Of a stretch of 64,000 bases of DNA, positions 47,253-55,430 are shown piece after piece. The position numbers and the translations under genes were made by a program. Origin of the DNA: Halomonas sp. (lineage in GTDB: Bacteria > Pseudomonadota > Gammaproteobacteria > Pseudomonadales > Halomonadaceae); contig NZ_JAFWFN010000073.1 in NCBI RefSeq assembly GCF_017515565.1, positions 61,792 to 125,791 on the forward strand. Reading direction: 5' to 3'. The stretch's first letter is position 1, and each line of letters starts with the position of its first letter. The notes beneath the pieces were generated by a model. It had not been told where the DNA came from. It ran no database searches and worked only from the letters and a program-made list of their open reading frames with translations.

Positions 47253-47825
47253 ATGGAATCCGATACGTTAAAAGATTTTCTGATGGCTGGCGTTGCAGTA
47301 TATGGGGCAGGGCTTTCTACCTATATATTTGTAACAAACAAGCCACGATATGAACTGAATTACAGTATGGGAATTTTTGCTGCGCCATCAGATAGAAAAG
47401 GCGTCTCTTTTGAGCCTCTTGAGTTTGTTTTCATTAAAATCATAAATACGGGGCGTGTCCCAATTTATATCGGTAAATACGGATTTGTTGATGAGACTAA
47501 AAAATTCCTAAGCGTTGAGGAAGTTGATTCGCATCTTGTTCGGGAAAACAGACACGTTCAAGTAAGATATGAAGAAAATAAAATATCAGAGTTTGCACCC
47601 ACCAATGAGCGCATCGCTTTGGTTTCTGATGACCGAGAAGTTAAACCTCACGCAACCTCGATAGTTTTCTTTCATGCAAAATCGCTTCGAAGTGCGATTG
47701 ATCGGTCCGGCGCAAAGGAAGTTTCTATGTGCGTCGAGTGCGGAAAAGTTAGGAAAGTGGTAAAGATAGATCAAGATGAGTTGCAGAAGCTTGATTGGGT
47801 AGGGAAAGCTGATAGAAAGGTCTAA
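47253..47825 (+). CDS. Hypothetical cassette protein with one TM segment
   Basis: This protein has 190 residues from ATG 47253; an upstream in-frame start at 47169 is unlikely because it crosses the candidate recombination site. One N-terminal hydrophobic helix (about residues 8-28) is followed by a soluble beta-rich region (FVFIKIINTGRVPIYIGKYG, FFHAKSL) and a CVECGK pair near the C-terminus. The family is unknown. AT-rich composition differs from the flanking core genes. The stop codon lies inside the attC-like site at 47820-47874, the layout of an integron gene cassette. Confidence 0.65.
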   Translation: MESDTLKDFLMAGVAVYGAGLSTYIFVTNKPRYELNYSMGIFAAPSDRKGVSFEPLEFVFIKIINTGRVPIYIGKYGFVDETKKFLSVEEVDSHLVRENRHVQVRYEENKISEFAPTNERIALVSDDREVKPHATSIVFFHAKSLRSAIDRSGAKEVSMCVECGKVRKVVKIDQDELQKLDWVGKADRKV

Positions 47826-47874
47826 CAAGAAAATGCAGGTGACGCCTCCAGCGCACCTGATTTAAGCGTTATAT
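47820..47874. other. attC-like integron recombination site 1
   Basis: R''-type box GTCTAAC (47820-47826, matches RYYYAAC) and a trailing GCGTTATAT (GTT at 47868-47870) enclose an imperfect inverted repeat. AAAT-G-CAGGTG pairs with CACCTG-ATTT, leaving one extrahelical base as in real attC sites. The 55-bp size is near the lower end of the attC range. The R' side deviates from GTTRRRY at one position. Confidence 0.65.
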
Positions 47875-47893
47875 TTTAATTGGAGTTCAGTGA

Positions 47894-48487
47894 TTGCTTT
47901 CGATAAATGTGGAGTTAGAAGCAAGATCAGCTCGTGACTGTTTCAGGGTTGCAACAACTAGTCTAGAGCTTGCCAAACGCTCCCGAGAAGAATGGGAAAT
48001 CGAGCATCATTCTATTACAGGTATTACGTTTACAGCATTTTCTCTTGAGGCTATGTTCAATCATTATGGGATAATATTCTTTAAAGACTGGAATGAGCAG
48101 AAAGAGTGTAGAAAGGACTCTCATAGACGGCTTTTTAAGGCTGTTAATCTTCCGAACTATCTGGGGAGTAAAGAATACCAAGTTGCCAAAAAATGTTTTG
48201 AATTAAGAGATTTTCTGGCTCACGGAAAAACACAACGCGAAACCATAGTCGTTAAACTACCAACAGACTCCGATAGTCACTCTATTTTTAATCATATGAT
48301 AGCTCTCGACTCTAAGCCGTTTAGAGAAGCAAGCAACGAGTTACAATTATTTATCGAGACAACACGTAAAATTGAAATGGACATTGAAAACAATGGTTTT
48401 TATCCTAATCAGGATCACATTGAAGAAAAATTCCGAGAAAAGCTTTGTGAGTGTCCTCTAAGTGTTTCCGGTGTACGAAGTTGGTAA
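47894..48487 (+). CDS. HEPN-like hypothetical cassette protein
   Basis: This 197-residue protein starts at TTG 47894 with GGAG 8 bp upstream; a GTG at 47909 is the alternative. It is all-helical in appearance and carries R105-DFLA-H110, the R-x4-H signature of HEPN domains, many of which are RNases in toxin-antitoxin and defence systems. The start lies 19 bp after attC site 1 and the stop 1 bp before attC site 2. It therefore forms a complete cassette. AT-rich. The HEPN assignment rests on the motif and helical context. Confidence 0.65.
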   Translation: MLSINVELEARSARDCFRVATTSLELAKRSREEWEIEHHSITGITFTAFSLEAMFNHYGIIFFKDWNEQKECRKDSHRRLFKAVNLPNYLGSKEYQVAKKCFELRDFLAHGKTQRETIVVKLPTDSDSHSIFNHMIALDSKPFREASNELQLFIETTRKIEMDIENNGFYPNQDHIEEKFREKLCECPLSVSGVRSW

Positions 48488-48488
48488 A

Positions 48489-48572
48489 ATATAACAATGC
48501 CAGCCACGGCGACGTCTTTTTCGCTGCGGCTTCGCCTTCGCTACAAAGCCGCTCGTGCTGGCGGCGTCAGAA
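48489..48572. other. attC-like integron recombination site 2
   Basis: ATATAAC (48489-48495) and GCGTCAGAA (GTCAGAA at 48566-48572) are diverged R''/R' boxes. Between them GCCAGC-C-ACG (48499-48508) pairs with CGT-GCTGGC (48554-48562) with one extrahelical C. An inner GCGGCTT/AAGCCGC hairpin forms the variable loop. The length of 84 bp is typical for attC. Confidence 0.65.
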
Positions 48573-48605
48573 CTCCCTTAATACCGCTTTAGCCGATACC
48601 AGCCA

Positions 48606-48639
48606 AAAAAGGGCCTGCGATTTCTCGCAGGCCCTTTTT
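48606..48639 (-). terminator. tRNA-gene terminator hairpin
   Basis: A perfect 15-bp stem (AAAAAGGGCCTGCGA with TCGCAGGCCCTTTTT, 4-nt loop) gives a T-run on both strands. It lies 10 bp beyond the 3' end of the minus-strand tRNA fragment, so it was probably the terminator of that tRNA gene. Confidence 0.8.
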
Positions 48640-48648
48640 CGTTAATTT

Positions 48649-48698
48649 TGGCGCGCCCGGTAGGAATTGAACCTACGACCTTCGGCTTCGGAGGCTAA
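48649..48698 (-). pseudogene. 3' half of a tRNA-Arg(CCG) gene
   Basis: Read on the minus strand it shows an anticodon loop CTCCGAA (anticodon CCG) with its 3' stem GCCGA. A T-arm GTAGG-TTCAATT-CCTAC, an acceptor strand CGGGCGC and an encoded CCA at 48649-48651 follow. The 5' half (D-arm and acceptor 5' strand) is absent: sequence to the right is unrelated. Best explained as the attachment-site half of a tRNA gene split by an integrated element. Confidence 0.75.
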
Positions 48699-48927
48699 TT
48701 CCCAACCTTACTGATGATCTACCCTTCTATAACAACCCATCGACAAACATCATTATAAATCAATAAAAACATAAACTTATATAAAAACATAGCACTATTA
48801 TTACATATCAATTTATCCCGATTAACATCGACCACTACCCTTCGCCACCATCAAAGAGGTCACAGAACGTGACTTTAAAATGTCCGATTTTCGGACGTTT
48901 TTGACCTTTGGCGGCAGTGTCTTACCT
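48659..48927. repeat. tRNA-derived dispersed repeat, copy C
   Basis: It has the same T-arm start, AT-rich middle and end block (GACTTTAAAATGTCCGATTTT ... CTTTGGCGGCAGTGTCTTACCT) as copies A and B and the same orientation. This copy is joined to a real tRNA 3' end and terminator on its left. On its right it runs directly into a 5'-truncated hicA. Confidence 0.75.
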
Positions 48928-49086
48928 ATTGGTGCTGAGGTTAATGCGCGCGAAGGCTCGCGCATCGCGGTTGTGCTGTTCGGCGAAGTGCGCGTATTTC
49001 ACCGTCCGCACCCATCGCCAGATACAGACAAGGGTGCCGTTGCCAGTATCCGTAAGTGGTTAGAAGAGAATGGAGAAGCCCCATGA
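48880..49086 (+). pseudogene. hicA: 5'-truncated hicA (HicA-family toxin)
   Basis: The last about 52 codons read GAEVNAREGSRIAVVLFGEV, then VFHRPHPSPDTDKGAVASI, matching the C-terminal part of HicA toxins of the hicA-first type. The usual N-terminal 35 or so residues are missing: upstream of about 48927 the frame runs into repeat copy C. The toxin is probably inactive or altered. The stop overlaps hicB by ATGA. Confidence 0.7.
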
Positions 49087-49418
49087 ACAACATCATGGCT
49101 ATCGACGGCTATCGTGCCGTGATTCAATACGATCCAGAGGTTGAAATGTTTCGCGGCGAGTTCGTCGGACTTAACGGCGGCGCCGATTTCTACGCCGACA
49201 GTGTCTCCGATCTTCGCAAGGAAGGCCGGGTATCCCTCCGCATTTTTCTTGAAGAGTGCGAGCGCCTCGGTATTCAGCCATCCAAGTCCTATTCGGGCAA
49301 GTTCCAGGTTCGCCTGCCTGCTGAAATTCACAAGCATGCAGTAGATGCTGCTACTGCTAGGGGGCAGAGTCTAAACCAGTTTGTGGCAACCGCCATCGAA
49401 CATGAGATTCACTCCTAA
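49083..49418 (+). CDS. hicB: HicB-family antitoxin
   Basis: This protein has 111 residues from ATG 49083, which overlaps the hicA stop; a longer in-frame start at 49056 is rejected. The N-terminal HicB fold (YRAVIQYDPEVEMFRGEFVGLNGGADFYADSVSDL) is followed by a ribbon-helix-helix domain (FQVRLPAEIHKHAVDAATARGQSLNQFV). HicB binds HicA and represses the operon. With hicA truncated it may now be an orphan antitoxin. The following 49419-49667 show no gene. Confidence 0.88.
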   Translation: MNNIMAIDGYRAVIQYDPEVEMFRGEFVGLNGGADFYADSVSDLRKEGRVSLRIFLEECERLGIQPSKSYSGKFQVRLPAEIHKHAVDAATARGQSLNQFVATAIEHEIHS

Positions 49419-49667
49419 TACCAACCCCGCTTTTGCCTACTAGCACCAGAAAGCTGGCCGGATCAGAAGAGCGTTGTCGCCATTGAGTCAATAAGAGACC
49501 AGCGACAAGAAGAAACATAAAAAGGTCTCAATAACAGATTATCGTCTGACCAAGCCGTAATCTTACAGCCAGTTTGGCAGCACTGGGCAATAGAGAATTG
49601 TCTCGTGATCTCCTCAGATTCGATGTCATACCTCGGTGCTGTTGCCCCCGGTACGGGGCTTTCTAAA

Positions 49668-49862
49668 TTAAGCTGCTTTTTCGGCAGTGCTGTCTAACAC
49701 TAGCTGCGCATTTTTACTGCCTAATATGGCTTCAGAAAGTGCTTCCTCAATTAATGCGCTGGTCACGGGATTCATTTTGCCGCCTTCATATCGACGAATA
49801 TTTTCAAGTAACGCCAAAATTCGCTCAAAATGTACCTGTTGCTGTTCAAAGTGGTTAATCAT
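49668..49862 (-). CDS. Small hypothetical protein
   Basis: This 64-residue helical, soluble protein has a strong GGAGGGGG ribosome-binding site before ATG 49862, which argues that it is real. It contains ERILALLENIRRYEGGKMNP and a charged C-terminal helix. No family recognised. It is isolated between hicB and the IS3 remnant. The stretch 49863-50165 holds its promoter and nothing else I can support. Confidence 0.5.
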   Translation of the reverse strand: MINHFEQQQVHFERILALLENIRRYEGGKMNPVTSALIEEALSEAILGSKNAQLVLDSTAEKAA

Positions 49863-50165
49863 TGCTACCCCCTCCTCTACTTTATTTTTAATTTTTGCGT
49901 CATGGCTTCACGAATCACTGCGTTTATACATATTGCTTATTATTGAAGCGTCTTCGGGTTTGCTTGCCCGATCTATGCTCGTCAATCTCTATGCCAGCCA
50001 CTCTGAGGCTACCTTTTACGCTACCAAAAATGTAACCAAATGAAACTAAAAGTATGTGAAAAAAGAAACCTAAAAAGGCTAACAAAAACTCACGCTAATC
50101 TCATTAGTTATACAATAGATGCCTCACAATTGAACTATGGGAAATTCTCGTATAGATAATGGAGT

Positions 50166-51020
50166 TTGCTCGTAAGCGCCCCGGCAAGCCAAGACGTGGT
50201 GCGCTTTATGGTGTCTCGTGGCCTGAGTGAGCGCCGAGCGCTCTGTGTCATTCGTATGAGTGCAAGTGCATTGCGCTACCAACCGGCCCCTGACCGGAAT
50301 GAGACATTGCGTGAACGCATTGTTGCCTTGGCCCATCCGCATCGTCGCTACGGCGCTGGCATGATCTACCTGAAGCTGCGTCAAGCCGGTGAACAGGTCA
50401 ATCACAAGCGCGTCGAACGCCTCTACGCGTCGGCTCGGTTGCAGGTAAAGCGGCGCAAGCGTAAGAAAACTCCCTCGTCTGAACGCAAGCCCCTGGGCCG
50501 CCCTGATGCCGCCAATCAGGTCTGGTCAATGGATTTTGTATTTGACCGCACGGCGGAAAGGAGGGTGATCAAGAACCTCACCATTGTCGACGACGCCCAC
50601 CCATGAAGCCGTGGCTATCGTGCCTGACCGTGCCATTGACGGGCTGTCGTTAACACGAACTCTATACATCGTGGCCTACCACGCGCCATCCGTACGGATA
50701 TTGGAAAGGAGTTCTGCGGACGCGCCATGCTGACGTGGGATCATCAACGTGGTGTTGCCCTGTTTGTAATCAAACCTGGCAAACCCAATCAAAACGCCTA
50801 CATCGAATCGTTCAATGGGCGTTTTAGAGACGAATATCTAAATGAGCACTGGTTCACCCGCCTACATCACGCGAGGGTAATCATTGAGGCGTGGCGACGG
50901 GAGTACAACGAAAAAAGGCCGAAGAAGAGTCTTGGTAGGCTGACGCCTTCCGCCTATGCCGAGCAACTGGTGGTAAAACACGATAAAGTGACTTCTGACT
51001 CTAAACCCGGCTGCTACTGA
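50166..51020 (+). pseudogene. Frameshifted IS3-family transposase (orfB)
   Basis: The sequence reads in three frames: RGLSERRALCVIRMS, YGAGMIYLKLRQAG and WSMDFVFD (first catalytic Asp) to about 50600; [13 protein letters not shown] (second Asp) near 50690; [16 protein letters not shown] (catalytic Glu) and [11 protein letters not shown] from 50727. This is the DDE core of an IS3 orfB of the IS407-like type. orfA and clear terminal repeats are missing, so it is inactive. Confidence 0.88.
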
Positions 51021-51029
51021 AGATGGAGT

Positions 51030-51445
51030 GACGTCGAGATTACAGAGAGGCCTTTCACTTGCCTTTGGCCCTTCGGCGGGATGTTGCCACCTACTATGGC
51101 CACTACTGACTTCACTCACGCCCTTGCCTCCCCTCCCGCTGAGCGGTTGGCTTGGCTCCGGCAGTCGCGAGGTACCTCCCGGGGTAAGGTGCACATCTTT
51201 CCCGCCAAGTGGCCGCCCCATATACGTACTGCGCTGCCGTGTTGGAATGAGCTTTGTGTTCTTCAGCACACTCACTCCACGCAGTCCGCCTCCTATGAGA
51301 TTCGTGTTCATCGGCTCGGCGGTTTGCCGCAGGCTTACGTCAGATTCCACCTCGCGGTGGACACCCTGCCGTATTGGCTAACAACTGCTCCCAACTTCAC
51401 TGCTCGGGACTTTCACCCTATAGATGTGCGCCGTACCCGGCGCAC
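51030..51445 (-). mobile_element. 5' fragment of a group II intron
   Basis: On the minus strand the intron begins GTGCGCCGGGTACGGCGCAC at 51445 (GUGYG-type 5' end). It continues with the conserved domain I elements: AGGGTGAAAGTCCCGAGC, a CCACCGCGAGGTGGAATCTGACG hairpin segment, GCCTGCGGCAAA, and later GGGGCGGCCAC and CCGGAGCCAAGC. Short frames across it are by-products of this RNA. The reverse transcriptase and domains V/VI are absent: the fragment ends against the IS3 remnant. The 51446-51615 stretch beyond it holds no gene. Confidence 0.75.
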
Positions 51446-51615
51446 TGAAGATCTTTCTGGCCGTCGCCCGAAAGAGCCTACCTTCTAGGCTGTTGGCGAG
51501 CAGGTAAACTACGCCTACATACCTTAGCGCACGTTTCGAATATGCTCCTTTAGCAAGCTAAAAGGTATTCGGCTCTAGCTAAGTACGAGCATGAGCACGG
51601 GAATGAATCACCACC

Positions 51616-52347
51616 TCACTTCATTTCAAACCCTTTCTTAACGAGAAATTCTTGCATATGCGCACGCAGTTTTTGATTAAAAAGTGGTGCTAAATTCTGT
51701 GACCAGTTCGACATTTTATTACCGCCCTTCCGAGCCTGATAATATTGGTGCATCGTTAGATTGAAAGCATTCACATACTCTGCATCGTCGCTGTAACTAT
51801 TCTCCTTTAACACAGCCTCAACCGGTAAACGCGGTTTAATATCAGGATCGTGTGCAGGATATCCAATACACATACCAAAAACAGGATATACATGCTGCGG
51901 TAAATTTAGTAGCTCGCTAACAGCTTGAGGATTATTACGTATCCCTCCTATATAGCAGATCCCCAATCCTTCCGACTCCGCCGCGATCGCGATATTCTGT
52001 GCCATTAATGAAACGTCGACAGTAGCAACCAGAAGCTGTTCGGTCATTCCGCTAACGACGCATTCTCCGGTGCTTTGAGCCGCTTCTAGTGAACGCTTCA
52101 TATCGGCGCAAAAGACTAGAAAGTCACTGCTGCTAGCCACGTACTTTTGGCCACCTGTAAGCTCAACCAAATGATTGCGTAATTGCTTATCGGTAACATG
52201 TATTATGCTATATGCCTGTATATGACTGGAGGTCGCTGCTGCTTGTCCCGAACGAACCAGTTCTATTAACAACTCCTTAGGAATATCTCGTGTTTCAAAC
52301 TTTCGAATCGAACGATGAGATTGTAGTAGTTTGATTATGTTGTTCAT
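51616..52347 (-). CDS. Nitroreductase family (NfsA-type) flavin reductase
   Basis: This 243-residue FMN-dependent nitroreductase-fold protein has an N-terminal SHRSIRKFETRDIPKELL FMN-binding segment and a GLGICYIGGIRNNP signature. NfsA-type enzymes use NADPH to reduce quinones or nitro compounds. It is the last gene of the leftward itaconate-type operon, 42 bp after etfA. Its link to the pathway is unclear. Confidence 0.88.
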   Translation of the reverse strand: MNNIIKLLQSHRSIRKFETRDIPKELLIELVRSGQAAATSSHIQAYSIIHVTDKQLRNHLVELTGGQKYVASSSDFLVFCADMKRSLEAAQSTGECVVSGMTEQLLVATVDVSLMAQNIAIAAESEGLGICYIGGIRNNPQAVSELLNLPQHVYPVFGMCIGYPAHDPDIKPRLPVEAVLKENSYSDDAEYVNAFNLTMHQYYQARKGGNKMSNWSQNLAPLFNQKLRAHMQEFLVKKGFEMK

Positions 52348-52389
52348 GATTTAAGCCCTACCTGACACCAAAGTTTATTTAGTTATTAT

Positions 52390-53319
52390 TTACAGCTTGC
52401 TCTCAAGCTCGGGCAGGATCTCAAACAGATCACCAACCAGCCCGTAATCAGCAATCTGGAAGATCGGGGCTTCGTCATCTTTGTTGATAGCGACGATCAC
52501 CTTGGAGTCTTTCATGCCCGCCAAATGCTGAATGGCGCCGGAGATACCCACGGCGATATACAGATCCGGAGCAACGATTTTACCGGTCTGGCCGACCTGC
52601 ATATCATTGGGCACGTAACCGGCGTCGACCGCCGCGCGGGAAGCACCAATGGCAGCCCCCAGCTTGTCGGCAATACCGTCGAGCAGCTTGAAGTTTTCGC
52701 CGTTGCCCATGCCGCGACCACCAGAGATGACCACTTTGGCGCCGCCCAGTTCGGGACGATCCGACTTCGCCAGCTCTTCCTTAACAAAGCTCGAGTGACT
52801 ATTTTCAACCACCACTTCGACGGCTTCAATCGTCGCGCTGCCACTGTTGCCAACCGCGTCAAAGCCGGTGGGTCGAATTGTGATGACTTTTAGGTCGTCG
52901 GCGCTTTTCACCGTGGCAATGGCATTACCGGCGTAAATCGGGCGCAGGAAGGTGTCGGCGCTCTCGACAGCGATTACGTCTGACAGCTGGCTGACCTCTT
53001 TAAGCGCTGCCAAGCGCGGTAGCACGTTTTTGCCAGTGGTGGAGGCGCTGGCCAGTACGTGGGTGTAATCACCCGCCAGCTCAACCAGCAGCGCGCCCAT
53101 GGGCTCGGCCAGCTGATGGGCGTAAACGGCATTATCCGCAACGAGCACGCGGCTTAAGCCATCGAGTTTCGCAGCAGCGTCGGCCGCCGCCTGAACGCCT
53201 TCACCGGCAACGAGAACATCAATATCGCCACCGATGATGGCTTGCGCTGCGGCCACAACATGGGCAGTGGCGCCAGCCAGCTGGCCTTCGTGTAGATCAG
53301 CAAGTACCAAAATGCTCAT
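52390..53319 (-). CDS. etfA: Electron transfer flavoprotein alpha subunit
   Basis: This protein has 309 residues from ATG 53319 (AGGAG 9 bp upstream; six more codons upstream are not needed). The C-terminal FAD-binding domain shows [14 protein letters not shown] and [20 protein letters not shown]. With EtfB it carries electrons from acyl-CoA dehydrogenases to ETF:quinone oxidoreductase. It lies 55 bp after etfB. Confidence 0.95.
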   Translation of the reverse strand: MSILVLADLHEGQLAGATAHVVAAAQAIIGGDIDVLVAGEGVQAAADAAAKLDGLSRVLVADNAVYAHQLAEPMGALLVELAGDYTHVLASASTTGKNVLPRLAALKEVSQLSDVIAVESADTFLRPIYAGNAIATVKSADDLKVITIRPTGFDAVGNSGSATIEAVEVVVENSHSSFVKEELAKSDRPELGGAKVVISGGRGMGNGENFKLLDGIADKLGAAIGASRAAVDAGYVPNDMQVGQTGKIVAPDLYIAVGISGAIQHLAGMKDSKVIVAINKDDEAPIFQIADYGLVGDLFEILPELESKL

Positions 53320-53374
53320 AAAATCAGCTCCTTTCAAAGCGCATACTTAAAGTACGGGTGGTAAAGAACCGACC

Positions 53375-54124
53375 TTAAAGTACTTTGGTTTCGTTTTTGA
53401 GTTTGTCGATCAGCTCATCTACCGAGGCGACTTTAATGCCGCCCTTGCGCTCGGCCGGGTATTCCACTTTGAGCAGGCTGACCTTGGAGGCGACGTCCAC
53501 GCCATAATCGTCGGGCGTTTTCACATCCAGCGGCTTTTTCTTGGCCTTCATGATGTCGGGGAGCTTGGCGTAGCGCGGCTCGTTGAGGCGCAGGTCGGTG
53601 GTGACAATCGCGGGCAGCGTCAGCGAGATGGTTTGAAGGCCGCCGTCAATTTCACGGGTGACATTTACCTTGTCCCCGTCCACCGCGACTTCAGACGCAA
53701 AGGTGCCTTGCGGCAGGCCGGTCAGCGCGGCGAGCATTTGGCCGGTCTGGTTGTTGTCGGTGTCGATGGCCTGCTTGCCTAGAATAACTAGGCTGGGCTG
53801 CTCTTCCTCGACCACTTTGGCCAGTAGCTTGGCGACGGCGAGGGATTCGGCACGCTCGTCAGTTTCAATATGAATGGCGCGATCCGCGCCCAGCGCCAGC
53901 GCGGTGCGCAGCTGCTCTTGGACGGCTTTATGACCAATTGAAACGGCGACCACTTCTGTGGCCACGCCTTTCTCTTTCAGGCGTACCGCTTCTTCCACGG
54001 CAATCTCACAGAAGGGGTTCATGGCCATTTTGACGTTGGTCAGATCGACGTCAGAGTGGTTCGCTTTGACGCGGATTTTGACGTTGTAGTCGATGACGCG
54101 TTTCACCGCGACGAGGATTTTCAT
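53375..54124 (-). CDS. etfB: Electron transfer flavoprotein beta subunit
   Basis: This 249-residue protein has the typical [20 protein letters not shown] start and an AMP-binding region ([22 protein letters not shown]). It pairs with EtfA. Its position in the operon supplies the acyl-CoA dehydrogenase at 58069 with an electron acceptor. Confidence 0.95.
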   Translation of the reverse strand: MKILVAVKRVIDYNVKIRVKANHSDVDLTNVKMAMNPFCEIAVEEAVRLKEKGVATEVVAVSIGHKAVQEQLRTALALGADRAIHIETDERAESLAVAKLLAKVVEEEQPSLVILGKQAIDTDNNQTGQMLAALTGLPQGTFASEVAVDGDKVNVTREIDGGLQTISLTLPAIVTTDLRLNEPRYAKLPDIMKAKKKPLDVKTPDDYGVDVASKVSLLKVEYPAERKGGIKVASVDELIDKLKNETKVL

Positions 54125-54155
54125 AGGTTTTGATCCAATGCGTTTAATTTAGATA

Positions 54156-54575
54156 TCAAGCAATCGGCAGTTGCGCCTCAGTGGCAGAAACTTGATGACG
54201 ACGAAAGCTACCCGAGGCTGTCGCAATGAGTTGATCATTAGCTAACAACTGCGCTTCAGCAAAAAAGACACGTCGACCACCACCTAATAAGCGTCCTTTT
54301 GCTAACAACACTCCTTGGCGTGCCTTAGCCAAATACTGAATAGAAAGCGATAAGGTCGCAGCACGATGTTCTAACTTGCCATTTGCAGGACAAAAACCGG
54401 TATAGCCACAGGCGACATCTAGCAATGTGGCAATAACACCACCATGCAGGCTACCTTGGGTGTTGGTATGATGCGCTGCAATTTCCAGCTCCCAGGTGCA
54501 GTGCTCTGGATACCACTCCACTAGTTGAGCGCCAAGCATGTCGATAAATGGGTTATGTAGTACGTTCAAATCCAT
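54156..54575 (-). CDS. PaaI-type hotdog-fold thioesterase
   Basis: This protein has 139 residues from ATG 54575; a longer start at 54641 would overlap the lyase gene and lacks support. The hotdog signature HHTNTQGSLHGGVIATLLDVACGYTG carries the HGG/D catalytic elements. It hydrolyses acyl-CoA esters, perhaps relieving CoA trapping in the itaconate pathway. It lies between the lyase and etfB. Confidence 0.88.
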   Translation of the reverse strand: MDLNVLHNPFIDMLGAQLVEWYPEHCTWELEIAAHHTNTQGSLHGGVIATLLDVACGYTGFCPANGKLEHRAATLSLSIQYLAKARQGVLLAKGRLLGGGRRVFFAEAQLLANDQLIATASGSFRRHQVSATEAQLPIA

Positions 54576-54588
54576 GATGTGCCTTGTA

Positions 54589-55416
54589 TTAGATATTGGC
54601 GCGTGCCAAAACAGCTCTAGCCCTGGATAAAACCGGCGCATCTACCATTTGACCTTCAAATTGGAAGGCTCCTCCTCGCTCCTTGGCTTCTTCAAGAATG
54701 CATCGCGCCCAGAGGAGAGTTTTATCATCCGGCATAAAGGCGTTATGAATGGCTAGTATCTGCTTAGGGTGAATGCTCAACATGCCGGAAAATCCCATCT
54801 CAACAGCTTTTTTGGCTGCAACTTCTACTGTGCTAAGGTCATTAATTTCAGGAGTGACACTTTCAATGGGTGATGGCAAAGATTGTGCCCGAGAGTACAG
54901 AATTAGCTGATTACGACAGTGATCCAATACTGTCTCAGCCCCTGGGCTACCTGGCTCTAAGTTCAAATCAGTTGCCATATCTAGCGCACCGAACACTAAT
55001 CGCTCTACTCCTGGAGTGGCCGCAATTTTTGGTAAAGCGATTAACCCTTGAGCAGTCTCAATCAATGGCCATATGGGTTTGCCGCTAGTACTTGCCCTAG
55101 CAATCTGTTCCGGCGTTTCTGTTTTGGGAAGCATAACGCCCGTAATGGCGGAAAACTTAGTACAGAGCGCCAAATCCTTCTGAAAATTTTCCTCTTCACA
55201 GCCATCATCTGCGTTGATTCGCACAATGAAAGACACCTCAGAAGTAGAATTTAAAAATTGCTCCAACGCTTGCCGTGCGGATGCTTTATCTTCTAACGCT
55301 ACGGCATCTTCCAAATCTACAATGACAATGTCCGCACCACTTGCAAGTGCTTTAGTAATACGATCCGTCCGTGTGCCGGGAACAAAGAGTAAGGAGCGTT
55401 GTTGACCCTGTCGCAT
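54589..55416 (-). CDS. ccl: HpcH/HpaI-CitE-like lyase, probable citramalyl-CoA lyase
   Basis: This 275-residue CitE-like TIM-barrel protein has RSLLFVPGTRTDRITKAL and DIVIVDLEDAVA at the start and the metal ligands Glu/Asp in PLIETAQGL and FGALDMATDL. In itaconate degradation Ccl splits (S)-citramalyl-CoA into acetyl-CoA and pyruvate. Assignment to that step rests on its neighbours (CoA-transferase, hydratase), which match the Pseudomonas aeruginosa rip/ict-ich-ccl set. Confidence 0.85.
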   Translation of the reverse strand: MRQGQQRSLLFVPGTRTDRITKALASGADIVIVDLEDAVALEDKASARQALEQFLNSTSEVSFIVRINADDGCEEENFQKDLALCTKFSAITGVMLPKTETPEQIARASTSGKPIWPLIETAQGLIALPKIAATPGVERLVFGALDMATDLNLEPGSPGAETVLDHCRNQLILYSRAQSLPSPIESVTPEINDLSTVEVAAKKAVEMGFSGMLSIHPKQILAIHNAFMPDDKTLLWARCILEEAKERGGAFQFEGQMVDAPVLSRARAVLARANI

Positions 55417-55430
55417 GGCTACGCCCTCTA

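Noticed and set aside
48649-48698. Intact tRNA-Arg gene
   Set aside because: Only the anticodon 3' side, T-arm and acceptor 3' strand are present; the D-arm and 5' acceptor strand cannot be found to the right.
50862-51488. Overlapping frames of 117-162 residues on both strands
   Set aside because: They cross group II intron domain I structure and the IS3 tail; no protein family matches and the RNA explanation is better.
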